DNA from: Coriaria nepalensis
Lineage: Eukaryota > Streptophyta > Magnoliopsida > Cucurbitales > Coriariaceae
Direction of reading: 5' to 3'
DNA: 64,000 nt
NCBI GenBank assembly: GCA_027186245.1
Contig: CP114481.1
Span: 2,588,501-2,652,500, forward strand
Shown here piece by piece: positions 35,930 to 47,137 of the stretch; within the stretch, counting starts at the first letter, position 1; every line of letters starts with the position of its first letter. The notes beneath the pieces are model-generated. The model did no database searches and was not told the DNA's origin. It saw only the letters and a list, made by a program, of their open reading frames with translations. The position numbers and the translations under genes are program-made.

Positions 35930-36500
35930 GATTATTTTTTTTTTTTTGGTTATGAGATTTGCATTCTAATATTAAAAATAATACTAATAATAATTATAGA
36001 TTGTTATTTAGTGTACGATAGAGGATGGAAAGGAGAGAAATGTAGAAGGGAAGAGGAAAGAAGAGGAGAAGAGGTCTTGATACTCCAAAAGAAAATAGAG
36101 AAAGAAAGAAGAAAACAAAAGAACGGAAAATCTAAAGTATCTGATTCATATTCTTTCGGATCATTGTATGTCATTTTTGTAGGAGGGGATGGCGGATCCT
36201 GTGTAGTGGGTTCTACTACAACTCTCTCACATAAATGGCATACAATCGATTAGGACCGATTTACCATATACTTTCTCAAAATCACAAAGAATCGAATGGT
36301 AATATCGATAAATCTCAAAGGATGCATAAAATTATAAAGTGAAATTATGGAGAGAGGGAGATACGTCGTCCTATAAGTAATTATAAACTACAAGAAAAAT
36401 TAGTAAACAAGTTCAAGGTTTAAGTTAGGGGGAAAAAAATGAAGAAAGTAGAATGAAACAAAAAATCTTAAATACTTCGCTAACCAGTACATTAAGATGA
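35930..36500. other. Purine-rich intergenic stretch
   Basis: An AG-rich run (about 36010-36120) yields a Lys/Glu/Arg-rich frame of 80 residues on the + strand, which looks compositional rather than genic. It lies just beyond the 3' end of the RNase H2 subunit C gene and may include its 3' UTR. Confidence 0.3.
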
Positions 36501-36524
36501 CACGATGATGCCCATATATCTGAT

Positions 36525-38239
36525 TCAACTCAACTTCTCTGGAGTAATAGATTTCAAGTCTTCTGTTGTCACCGGCTTGTGTAGCTGAATCAAAAAATTT
36601 GTTTAAGCAAAAATTAAAATGAGATAGGAAGCACCAATGAAATACCCTTCACATGAGAGAATGTGATTCCTCTCTGATTCAATTGAATGCTAAAACACAA
36701 TCTTTGCAGCAAGATTGAAATTAGTTCCTAGCTATACAGGCAGAAGAAATGGTATGCTCTAGCTACATGTCTTGCTTCATTTAAGAGGCTAGTCCTATAT
36801 TTCTATATTGCTCCAAGTTACTAAAAATGTGTTGCTCTCTAACCATAAATCTAAACTTTATGCCCATATATACACAACTTTCTTCGGTGACCACAATTGA
36901 ATTCTTAAAAAGAATGACCCAGATGAATATACAATAAAGCAGAATTTCCAAGGAAAAAGTAATAATAATAATAATCTTACGGATTGTGCAACAGTAAGCC
37001 AGTGAAATATACGCAGAAATCCATCATTTTGAGAAGGAAGACTGTCGTGATTCCAATATGTTATCTTCTCTAATTTTGCCTTCACCTTCCAACAGTTACT
37101 AGAGCTCCCATCAGAACCGTCAGAAGCTTTTCTCTTCCCCACATTTTTCTTTTCAAGGACAAAGCCTGCAGACCATTTTTTTTTTTTGGAAGTTAAATAA
37201 AGATACAGGCATCAACTTCTTACAGACGGGAAAAAAAAATTATTTAGAAAAAAAAAAAAGTTAGGATATCATGGCCATGGAAATTGAATACAATGGTTTT
37301 AAGTTTGTTTATACTTTCTCCTTACAAATAAGATTGAGAAAAACTATTAAGTGGTGAGACTTGTGCTAATCGTAAATTTAAATTACACCAACTACATTAT
37401 GAGATCAGATTGGGTAAATAACAAATGGGTATGTTTACATTGTAAGTTGAAACTATCAATCGTATGAGTTTGAAAGATTCTGTCACTTCATAATAGACTG
37501 ATTGACTCAATCAAAACACATACAATGCCAAAAACACTGGCAAAATGACCAGATCCACCCAGGAAGAAAATGGAAACGAGTCAAGGAATTTGTCATGTTA
37601 ACAAAATATGAACTAAGAGAGCTGCAATATACTTTTAACATCATGTCAGGCTTGCTTCCTTATCTAGGCAGATTCTGTGATCAACCCCTGTTCACTCTAA
37701 TAACTAAGTAACTTTTTTTAAGCATTGAATAAAAGATGGATAGTAAGTAATCAGCTAATAACCAAATTCACCAAAATAATAATAATCCAGAAAGTTTTCC
37801 AAGCGAATTAAGAACTAGAATTTAAACAAAGATTTTTTATTCCACAGAAATGATGCATCAATCGAACTACCAAATTTTCAAAAAGAAGGGGAAAAAAAAA
37901 TACCAGTGTAGCCCTCTGGAAGAGGCATGGCTGCACCTTGCAACTTTCTTCCTCTGAAATATGCTTCCTCTACATTTAGCCCCTCAACCTCAATCTCTAC
38001 ACCAGAAGAAAAATCATGATAATATAATAACTACACCTGCAAGAGGAAATAGTAGAGAAATCAATCAAATTAAGTCAGTGATTACTGTTACCAGTGGGTT
38101 TAGGTTTGAAATAGTGGGAAACAGAGCAAGGACCATCGGTTTTAATGCAGCAAGGGAGGATATGAACCTGACCGGTAAGATCGATTGGAACTGAATCTTG
38201 CCCTAGATTTATCATGCTTCCTTCCATTCCCATCTCCAT
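36525..38239 (-). CDS. RNASEH2C: Ribonuclease H2 subunit C
   Basis: This is a non-catalytic subunit of the nuclear RNase H2 complex, which removes ribonucleotides and RNA/DNA hybrids from the genome. Exons, in transcript order: 38239-38092, 37996-37904, 37165-36981, 36584-36525. They total 486 nt, encoding 161 residues, a usual size for this small subunit. The start gives MEMGMEGSMINLGQ; GQVHILPCCIKTDGPCSVSHYF, EEAYFRGRKLQG, MPLPEGYTG and the conserved ITYWNHDSLPSQNDGFLRIF followed by HWLTVAQSLHKPVTTED are characteristic of the family. Introns are GT-AG. Inner in-frame ATGs (38233, 38227, 38215) could also serve as starts. The exon 1/2 joint replaces an expected Gly by Glu (PKPT-EIEVEG). The gene is divergent from ALG14, with about 425 bp between the starts. 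Confidence 0.88.
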
Positions 38240-38664
38240 TTTTTTCTTTCTTTGGGGGAGAAATCCTTTCCCGCCTTCTAAACCCTAGGAATAAGGCGGG
38301 GAATGGGGAATATACGTTGTTGTCTGACGAACTATAAATTTTTATTTTTATATGCCACGTCAGCTACATCTCTCTCCCACGTCGGCTTGGTTCTTCTTCT
38401 TCCAAATTGCGTTTCTTCCCATTTGGATTCAAGGTTTTGAATATCTGATCAATGGCGACGCGGTCACTCATTATAGTCCAGGACTGGGGGTGAGAAACAA
38501 GATGATGTAAATTTCTCGTTGAATAGTTTGATACAAATTATATATCACATGTTATTTCAAATCAAATCTCTGCAATTTTTTGTTTTTGTTTTAGGGTCTA
38601 CGAATTTTTTTTTTTTTCAGACTCGCATTAAATTACGTCTTCTTCATAAAAATTCAACCACTCG
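38240..38664. promoter_or_regulatory. Shared RNASEH2C/ALG14 promoter region with UPRE-like site
   Basis: The two genes start head to head here. TGCCACGTCAGC at 38353-38364 contains TGACGTGGC on the minus strand, the core of plant unfolded-protein-response elements, and a related CCCACGTCGGC follows at 38376-38386. A possible TATA string, TTTTTATATG, is at about 38346. ALG14 acts in ER N-glycosylation, so ER-stress control is plausible; this is inference from motif and context. Confidence 0.45.
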
Positions 38665-40024
38665 ATGGATTCAGCATTTTCTGTAGTCATATCTGCCGTA
38701 ATCGTGAGCATCGCCATGATCCTGAGCCGTATCTTTTACGTAGTATATCGAAGCAGTAAACCTTTACCAACAAATAAAGCTTCAAAGGCTATGAGCACTC
38801 TCATTGTTCTTGGTTCTGGTGAGCTTCTTCTTTACCTTCCTCTGATTTGAGTTTCATTCGTATCTAAGTTTGCTCGGTGTAATTGCAATATTTTTTTGGT
38901 AATTGAGAAAATGATAATGGAGTAGGTGGTCATACAGCGGAGATGCTTAATCTCCTATCTGTTCTTCAGAAGGATAGGTTTTCTCCCCGATTCTATATAG
39001 CTGCTACTACTGATAACATGAGTCTTCATAAAGCTCGTTCATTGGAGATTTCAATTGCTGCTGAGGTAAAAAAAAATTCACCATGTTTGATTGTCTGAAT
39101 GAGAATTGGGAAGAAGAAGGGGGTTCTCTAATGCCAATTTTAGGAAAGCTATTTGCTTGATTATTTGTCTGCAAGATTGGAAGGCTCTAACAGATTTAGT
39201 AAAAAGGGCTTTTGATTTATAGTTGGATTTCTCTTCTTTCCCCCTTCCAATTACTTCTTTAAATTCTATTTGTTGCCAAGATTGCACTCATAGACTGGAC
39301 TTTCCTCAGGGAGAGCTGGAATCTCCTTCGCTCTACTTAAAAACTTTCTTCTTGAATTGGTTCTTTATGCAGACTGGAGTCTGGGGTAGGGAAGACTGCA
39401 CAGTTTATGCCGATATATAGGAGTAGGGAAGTCGGTCAATCATATATTACATCTATCTGGACAACATCGCTTGCTATAGGACACGCACTTTGGCTAATGA
39501 TTAAAATGAGACCTGAAGTGGTATATTTTATAATCCTTTTACTCGTTGCTTCTAATCTGTGTTTGGGTTAGCAGTTAAAAATGTCATTCGAGTAACTTAG
39601 AATATAGATAAGATAAATGTTCAACCTTATCCAAGTGTATGTGGCTTTTCCATTCATCATTTTATTTTCATTTTTTAACGTCAGGTTCTCTGCAACGGGC
39701 CAGGCACTTGTGTCCCATTATGCGTAATAGCATACTTATTTAAGGTTTAGTATAATTACTAAGCAGTTTTCTCATTTGCTTATGAAAGGCTGATAGTTTC
39801 ATAAAGATTGGATTTTTTTTTAGATGAGATTGGATGTTGCTTTGCAGGTTATGAGTATTAGATGGTTGACCATTTTTTATGTTGAGAGTATAGCAAGAGT
39901 GAAAAGGCTTTCCCTAAGTGGCTCGCTTCTCTACAAGTTCAGGATAGCAGATCAGTTCTTTGTGCAATGGCCACAATCGCAAAGGGAATATCCACGAATT
40001 CACTACGTAGGCTGTCTCATGTAG
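38665..40024 (+). CDS. ALG14: UDP-GlcNAc transferase membrane subunit ALG14
   Basis: ALG14 anchors the catalytic partner ALG13 at the cytosolic face of the ER; together they add the second GlcNAc to dolichol-linked chitobiose in N-glycan precursor assembly. Exons: 38665-38818, 38926-39065, 39380-39520, 39685-39744, 39848-40024. They give 672 nt and 223 residues. An N-terminal membrane segment (about residues 5-27) is followed by the glycosyltransferase-B nucleotide-fold start LIVLGSGGHTAEM (residues 46-58), IYRSREVGQSYITS, CNGPGTCVPLCVIAYLF, FYVESIARVKRLSLSG and the family end QFFVQWPQ...YVGCLM. The exon 3 start is a choice: GCAG at 39372 breaks the frame, GGAG/TCT at 39379 and ACAG/TTT at 39403 keep it. 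I prefer 39380 because homologues have residues before FMxIYRSR. No other anomaly was seen. Confidence 0.9.
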
Positions 40025-40989
40025 GCTGATGGACTCCCACTATACTCATACTGGTTAGCATAATACTGTAGATTTCTTTAGCAGTTTTCAAACTGGAGTT
40101 CTGGACACTGGAGTCCGTAAATTATGTTTTTTTTTAAATTTAATTTATTATTATTATTATTATTTTTGAATTATTATAGATAGTATGCATTTGTGCCTAA
40201 GAGGCGATGTTAAATTGGATTCAAACTGTGATTTTGGATGATTTACAGAAGTGTGGCTTCCTCGTTGAGAAATGTTGATTTGCGGCTTATAGAAGAGAAG
40301 TTTAGATTATGTTTGACCATGGTATTTAATTACTGTTTTTGCAATTTCATTGTCAAAAACTGGTTTTTGAAGGGACCAACCTGTTTGGCCATAGCGTTTT
40401 GCGTCAGAAATTGTTGAATACTGATATTTTAATTTTGATTTGAATTGCGAAATTTGAAAACTAAAAAAAACAGTGATTTTCAGTATTTAGATCAGGATTT
40501 TACCATTTTCAGTATTTAAACAAGACTTTTAAAAGTAATTTTAGTCCTCTAATAAACACCAAAAACCTGTTTTGAAAACCGAATTTTATAACTCATGGCC
40601 ATACATTTCTTGAAGGTTTTGTTTGTGTTGTAAAACTAAACAATAGGAAGAAAGTTGTCTTGGCATCATTCTTCTAATAGGCTTTGTTTTTCTTCTTTTC
40701 TCCTTTATATATCTTTACTTCCTGAAAAAAAAATCTATAATGATGCTTCATAAGGGGATTTTTGCTCATATAATTCAAATCAAATAAGCACCAAACAGAC
40801 TGCCGAATAGTAGTTTCTCTACGTTATCCAAGAATACAACTATTTTATACAACAAGATTACTCTCATCAATTATCAAATTTATACACATCTAAACATTAT
40901 CTAAATACAACATCATAGAAAGTATCAGTATAAAAGCCTGATTGTACATGTTAAAAGTTTGGCCCCCCTTTTTTGTCCTTTTTCTTTTT
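40025..40989. other. Convergent ALG14/EXO84C intergenic region
   Basis: Both genes end here, so it should hold two 3' UTRs. A possible small inverted-repeat element lies at about 40311-40610: TGTTTGACCATGG and TGTTTGGCCATAG at one side pair with the complement of CTCATGGCCATACA, with AAAACTGGTTTTTGA / GGTTTTCAAAACAGG inward. A TTA trinucleotide run is at 40147-40164. Confidence 0.35.
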
Positions 40990-43900
40990 TCATTCAGTGG
41001 AATATACAGGGCTCTCAAGATCATCCATAGTTGCAGAAGCAAATGACTCTAAAGATTCTACAGTGGAAAGGGAAGATGCCGTGTCATCTAAATCCGAGCC
41101 AATCTCGTCATTTAGAATGATATGATCTTCATCTATTTCCGAGACATCTGACCCATCTGCTCCTAACAGTAGTTTGTTTATTGCTGATTTTGCAGTTTCC
41201 ACAAACCACTCATCTTCACGAAGTGCACTAATTTTCAGACAAACGCCAGTTTCAGTATAAAAGCAAAGACAGCAAGAAATGTGGAGGATTGAAGGAAAGA
41301 TAAGAAAGGAAGTATACCTTTGTGGATCTACGCCTCTAGCCGAGAAGGTCCTAATGGCTCGAGCAATAATGGCTGATGCAATCTGGTGAATGTGCCGAGA
41401 TGGGTAGCCAGCGAATCGTGCAATTTCAACGGTGAAGTGCATGTCTAGAATTAACTGCCAAGAGAGAGAGATTAAGGAAAGCTCAAGAACACAAGATATG
41501 ATTTGTATACTACACTGTACACTACTTTATAGAATTCTGATAAAGTAACCTTACATGGTATATTGGGTGCAATTTATTTGGTTCACGTGAATCAGCTTCA
41601 TTTCAAAATTTCTCCATCATGTAAATAACTTAGTGGTTGGGAATTGGCTTAAATGATGATGATGATATAAATAACTTAGTGGGTCCCATTACTTTCGAGA
41701 TGTACTATTTACAAAAATACCCTCAAGAGCTCTCAATGGGGTGTAGTTTAATGAAATTGTTGCAGAGAGAGGGTTGAACTAGAAATCAATATGGGAAGAA
41801 GAGAAAGAACCTGTTGTAAACCAAGAGGCTGCAGAGGAGCCGAATTATCTTCAAAGGTAGTCCAAAACTCTTGTTCCTCGGATAACCATATCAAAACAGT
41901 CTCAGTCAACCTAGCAAGTAATATTTTCTGTATTTTGTCTTTCCCGAGTAGAACATCTCCGGCCACAGTTGCTAACTGTTGCAGCTTTGAAAATAGTGCC
42001 TAGAATTAATTACAGAAAAAATCTTGTTAACCTTTTAGACAGAAAAATATCAAATAACTGCAATCAAACAGTTAGACAAAAAATAATTGATGCATGCAAA
42101 TGGATTTCTATTCGATTTATTTGAGTGCATTTTGGGTAACAAGGCTAAATTCAATTTGCATTTGTGCAAAAAGAATCTAACCTAGATTTCAATACGGGTT
42201 CAAAGAATCTAGCTAAAATACAGTTCTTGCCCTTAGTTCCACATGGAATAGGACAAGTTAAAAGTTCAGAGAAGTCAGTAATGAATCAAGATTTTTCCAG
42301 CCTGGGTTTGAGCACCTTCTTCTCAGCAGTCTTAGAATATGATATTGAAACATCTGATACAAGCACATAAATACTAGGGAAGAGATCAATTTCACACATA
42401 CATATACATATTATATATTAGAAAAAGATGAATATAAAATAAAAGCAACAAATACAAAGGACCAGAACATTACAATTTGACTGAAAAGGGAGGGGCAGTA
42501 CCTGAAATGGAAGTGAAGGCAAGAGATCAGGCCCCCAATCCAGATCCTCTCCATTCACACTTAGATATATCCATGCATTTAGCCGTGTTTTCCCCTCCCT
42601 TGAATAGATGAAAGTCAATACATATTGGCGGCAGAAATGATCTTTAAGCTTGTCAAATGAATGCTGAAGAAGTCGTTTCCATTCCTTTAGTTCTACACCA
42701 GTACCAGAATTAGCCATGACAGTTTCCATGGGCCCATCATTCAGCTCCTTATTCCTATCTTGCCTCTTCCAAATGGTCATTACAGCATTTGGTAGAAGCT
42801 CATCAATTATGGTGAAAGCTATGCCTAAAGCTGATAGTTGTTCTGCATCAGTCTCAGCTCTAAAGGGTATGGCCACTTTCAGCTCAGTAAGATTGTCATC
42901 ATCAGAAGGCCCTGGTAAGGCTTTGATCAAAGCATCCATGTATTTATCAAACAACTGAGCAACCCTATTTAGTATATTTCCTCCAAAGTGAAAAATGGCC
43001 GACGGGGTAAGCTGTTCCAATATGTCCTGCAAGAGAATCTAGTTCATAAGCATGGAATATGCTAAAAATTATCCTACTAACGACACTTTCACTAAAATAT
43101 AGGCCGAGTTTGCAGAAGTGTTCACAAAACCATGTTCTGATTCAATTTAATATTTCAAACATGTAAATGAATGTCACATCAATTTAAAATCTAAATTTAT
43201 AATAAAAGTCTAGTTTCAGAAATCTAGTTCTAAAACCGCCAAGACAAACTAGCTAAAGTACAATATCAATGTTGTACCAAATACACCTTTATACCCACCT
43301 TATGTGTGTAAGTATTTATCCCGATATTGGAAGTACATATATCCTTAAGTCCAGAATATTATGCTTCTTTTTTATGGCAAAATCAAAGAGAAAAGATGCA
43401 AACTTACTTCAACAGAGTATATAAATCTTGTGCCACTATCAACAAGCAAACTATCAGCAGATGTTGCAAATTCAGACAATGATGATGCAAAGCGAGGTGA
43501 AAAAAACAAGCTACTTGTATTGGACTCTCCCCAATCAAGCAAGGATTTTCTTGCCCGCCTGAAATTCAACTCTAAGACTTCTTCTATGAAAGGCCGCAAA
43601 AGTACTAAGAGTAATTTGGATAGTTTCAGGCCTTGTGACTCTAACATTGAACAGTAGTTGAGACTAGCCTGAACACAAATGCTAGCCGCATGCAAAGCCA
43701 AAGTTGTATCAGAAGATGGTGCATTCTCTTTCACCAAACGCACAAAGAACTCAATTTCCCACTCAGCCCATTGAACGATTCTGTTTGTATAAACGGGATC
43801 ATCCCCAAATATTGAAGCGGAATCCTTTGTTATAAGTGAGATCATAGAAAACACAAGCTTAGCCAACGAGGCTGCAAATGTTTTCGGGTAGAGAGAACAT

Positions 43901-46142
43901 GAAGGTAAGATAGCTTCAATGCTCTTTTGGAGGCGGGTTCCATAGAATTTTAACATCTGTTGATGAGCTAAAGAACCCTTTCCAAGTCTTATCAAACCTG
44001 ATATGGCTTTTTTGAGGTCAAGAGAACCAATAGAAGGTTGTTGAGTGGTTTGAACTAATTGATCCTCAAGCATTTCCTTTCTTTTCGAGAAAGCGTTTCT
44101 ATAGAAAAATGAGTGATCTGATGAAGTATCACCTACTCCTTTAAGCTCCGTAGAGCGTCTCTCTTCAGCATCTAAAGCCTCCAATGCTTCTTCCATTTTA
44201 CGTTCAGACAAAAGAACATCTATATTATCCAAAAAAGTCCTTTGATCTTCCTCTTCATTTTGAAGGGGCTCTTGCACATCACTAATTTCAGGGTCTTCTT
44301 GGGCTTCAGTGGTGTTCTTATTAGATTGATTCCACTCCTCTAATTCACGGCATACACCATTCATCAAATCTTGGACAAGACTCCCTTGGGCTGATATATG
44401 CTTCCGCAATTCAACCAACTCATGTTCCATTTCCACGGCCTCTTCAGATATCCTATAGTTTTTGGTAAGATCAAGAGTATGGAGATAGATCAAAGTTTAT
44501 GATCAGTAAATCAACAATATAACCAATATGGGGTAAAGAAGTAGAGGTGTACTGACAAGTGCATTAGCAGTAAGAAGAATGCTAGATTAGAACTCAAAAA
44601 TAACAAAACTTTTCATGAATAATATATATGGATATGTTCCCTTATTTAAGTGTCGCTGAAGCTAATCTTCAACATCAATATGCATGGACTCTATTTATGT
44701 GGGGAAAAAACTGTATAGCCACTGTATGCAAGATGAAGTTGGTCAACTATAAATGTACAAACTTCTCCTATGTACCTTTCTTTCTGTATACATATTGAGG
44801 TTCATTCATTTTTAAGCTACAATATTATTACAAACAAACATTATGATGTACATAACTTCTCAATTTCAATTACACTGATTACTGATTTCATCTCAAAGTG
44901 GCAACCTTTACATTGAACAGACAAGCACCAAAATGACATTCATAAGCTTTGAAATTGTAAAGCATAAGAGAAAAAGAATCCTCTTTGTTTAGCTTAGAAC
45001 CTTGTAATCTCCTTGAAGACTCATTTCACAAGGTACTGTATATTATTCTTCCAGATCCGTAAGTTTCTGGACATTTTTCTTTAATCGCGTCTTTTCTTCT
45101 GTCATGATAAGTGGGTATTTATTTCCATTTTTTTTCTTTTTTTCTTTTCTTTAATTGCAGATTGGAAGAGCCTCTTGTCAAATCATTTCCTTCTTTTTAC
45201 AGCTGAAATCTATCAAGTTCTTCAAGAAATCTCTTTGATTTCTAAAACCATCTTTCCCTATCTCCCTAAGAAAGCAATTAATTACGTTCTCCCAGATAGC
45301 TGGCAGCAAAAATGTCATTAAGACATCTTAAATGATGTTGAGTAGAAAACAATCAAAGATTTACTACTCTTCAGCATATTTCAACTTGAATCAGTTCCAA
45401 AAGGTTACAGTAGCGACCTCATTACCTCAAGAAAGCCAAGTATTTTGTTTTCATATTGCCACATAAGTTCTCCACACCGTCCTTTAAATCCAAAAGCTCA
45501 CAACAAAGCTTTCTAATTCCCTGCACGAAAAAAAGACAAAAAAAAAAAAAAAGGAACAAAAAAATTATTAAAATCACATAAAAAGCTGAATATTTAGTTT
45601 TTCTATTGTAATAAAATGGAATCCTAGATCCCTCCGATGGGAAGGCGAAGGCAAACAATCTTTGTCATAGCTAATTTTGAACTTGAAACTGATATTTCCT
45701 CACAGCTCAAACTGGGTAGCCCAGAAGAGATTTGCCAGATTAAACTACACATATACTATTGAAAAGAAATGAAAAACACAAAAATAATTCAAGCAATTTC
45801 AGAATTGTAATTGAAAAAAACTTGATTTACTCCCTCTGTTTAGCAAATCCGGCATTCGAAAAATAAAAGCATTAATACACTGCTAAACACCGATGTTTAC
45901 ACAACTATCATAAATCTAGTGTTCAAACTGAAAATGGGGAATGATTAATGCCAGAAAACATGAAAGGGAATAATGTGGGGACGAATGCCTGAAAACATTG
46001 TCAAGCATTTTCCGAGGAACCAAAGATGGGGGAAAGAAGAGCAAACTTTTTCAGTGTGGGATTGGTAGAGAGAATCAATATTGGACTGAGGAGTGATGTT
46101 TTCTATAGATGGGAAATCTTCTTCTTCTTCGCTACTCTCCAT
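40990..46142 (-). CDS. EXO84C: Exocyst complex component EXO84C
   Basis: This is a subunit of the octameric exocyst, which tethers secretory vesicles to the plasma membrane. Exons, in transcript order: 46142-46047, 45520-45426, 44452-43408, 43026-42502, 41999-41811, 41454-41318, 41227-40990. They total 2325 nt, encoding 774 residues, close to the plant EXO84C size. The order is an acidic start ([20 protein letters not shown]), a coiled coil ([18 protein letters not shown]), an acidic Glu/Asp/Gln linker, [20 protein letters not shown], the Exo84 C-terminal cullin-repeat-like region ([38 protein letters not shown]), and [20 protein letters not shown] near the end. The tail is Asp/Glu/Ser-rich. 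Introns are GT-AG and phases agree. EXO84A/B paralogues lack this exact start, so the C assignment is favoured but from recall. Confidence 0.93.
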
Positions 46143-47137
46143 TTTATCTCTGCTCTCTTTCTCTTCTTCTTTGGGCTCTTTTTGTGAGAGTGAGTTGAGA
46201 GGCTTTTTAGGAGCTTCAGCAGGTGAAGCTGCAAATCCGACCGGAATCTCGACACTCTAATCACAAAAACTGTCCGAAGGGAAGATCGTCAAATGTAACT
46301 CTATAATCCTTGAAATTTTCGAACTATATAGGTGAATAAAAGATTTAAAAATTACGATCTAAAATCATTATTTATTTAAAATTATCTATTTTTTTCTTTT
46401 TCTTTATCCTGATTCTAAAAAAAAAAAATTAAAATTAAAATCCTTACTTTTACAAAGGGTTTGATCCACTCCTGTCGAATGATTTGGTAGGTTTGATTTA
46501 AGGGTAATATGATGGAGTAGAAAAATAATTTCTACTCTATCCATCCAAATGATCACGACACTTTACCTATTTTATATATTATTACAAATTTTATTTAACT
46601 ATTATTCTAAATATCACGAATGGTTGTATGTTAGAAGATCTCAAGATATGGCCTCAATAACAACGGTTTTCCTTTTCTTTTTTTCTTTTTTTCTTTTTTT
46701 TTTCTTTTTATTATTATTATTTTTTTTTTTTTTTTTGCAATTGAAGTTTTAGGCCAAATGTACAGGCCATAAAAAACTCTTCATCTAAACACATAAATAA
46801 CTGAAGTAACCACATTAACCGTATTTATTTTTAAAAATATATAAAATTTGACTAGAGGATGGATTTATCTTCCACCCATCCAAAATATTTTAAAATTAAT
46901 TAATAATTAAATTATTTTTAACATGTATTTATATATAAAGAAAAATCAATTAGCATGAGATCCCCCCCTATAAATATTTTATAACAAAAACAGAAACAGA
47001 AACAGAAACAGAAACAGCAAAAGACTCGAGTGAATCCGTTATGATCTTAATACAACCGAATTAACTACCAATCATAATTATACGGTTTTAGGAATATGAT
47101 ATATTATCCTTTCATATAAACAACTTGAAAATAACAT
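46143..47137. other. EXO84C upstream / ZPR1 downstream region
   Basis: The EXO84C 5' UTR and promoter should lie just above 46142 (minus strand), and the ZPR1 3' UTR just below 47138. A T-rich low-complexity run lies at 46662-46738, and a hexamer microsatellite (AAACAG, about five units) at 46986-47018. Nothing else was recognised. Confidence 0.4.
46986..47018. repeat. (AAACAG)n microsatellite
   Basis: About five tandem AAACAG units are directly visible. Confidence 0.9.

Noticed and set aside
35063..35931. Duplicate small open frames (85 and 66 aa) in the tandem repeat
   Set aside because: No family resemblance. They are identical because the DNA is duplicated, and the longer one runs through the repeat junction.
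36011..36253. 80-aa basic/acidic frame on the + strand
   Set aside because: It is a purine-rich low-complexity translation next to the 3' end of RNASEH2C; no splice or motif support.
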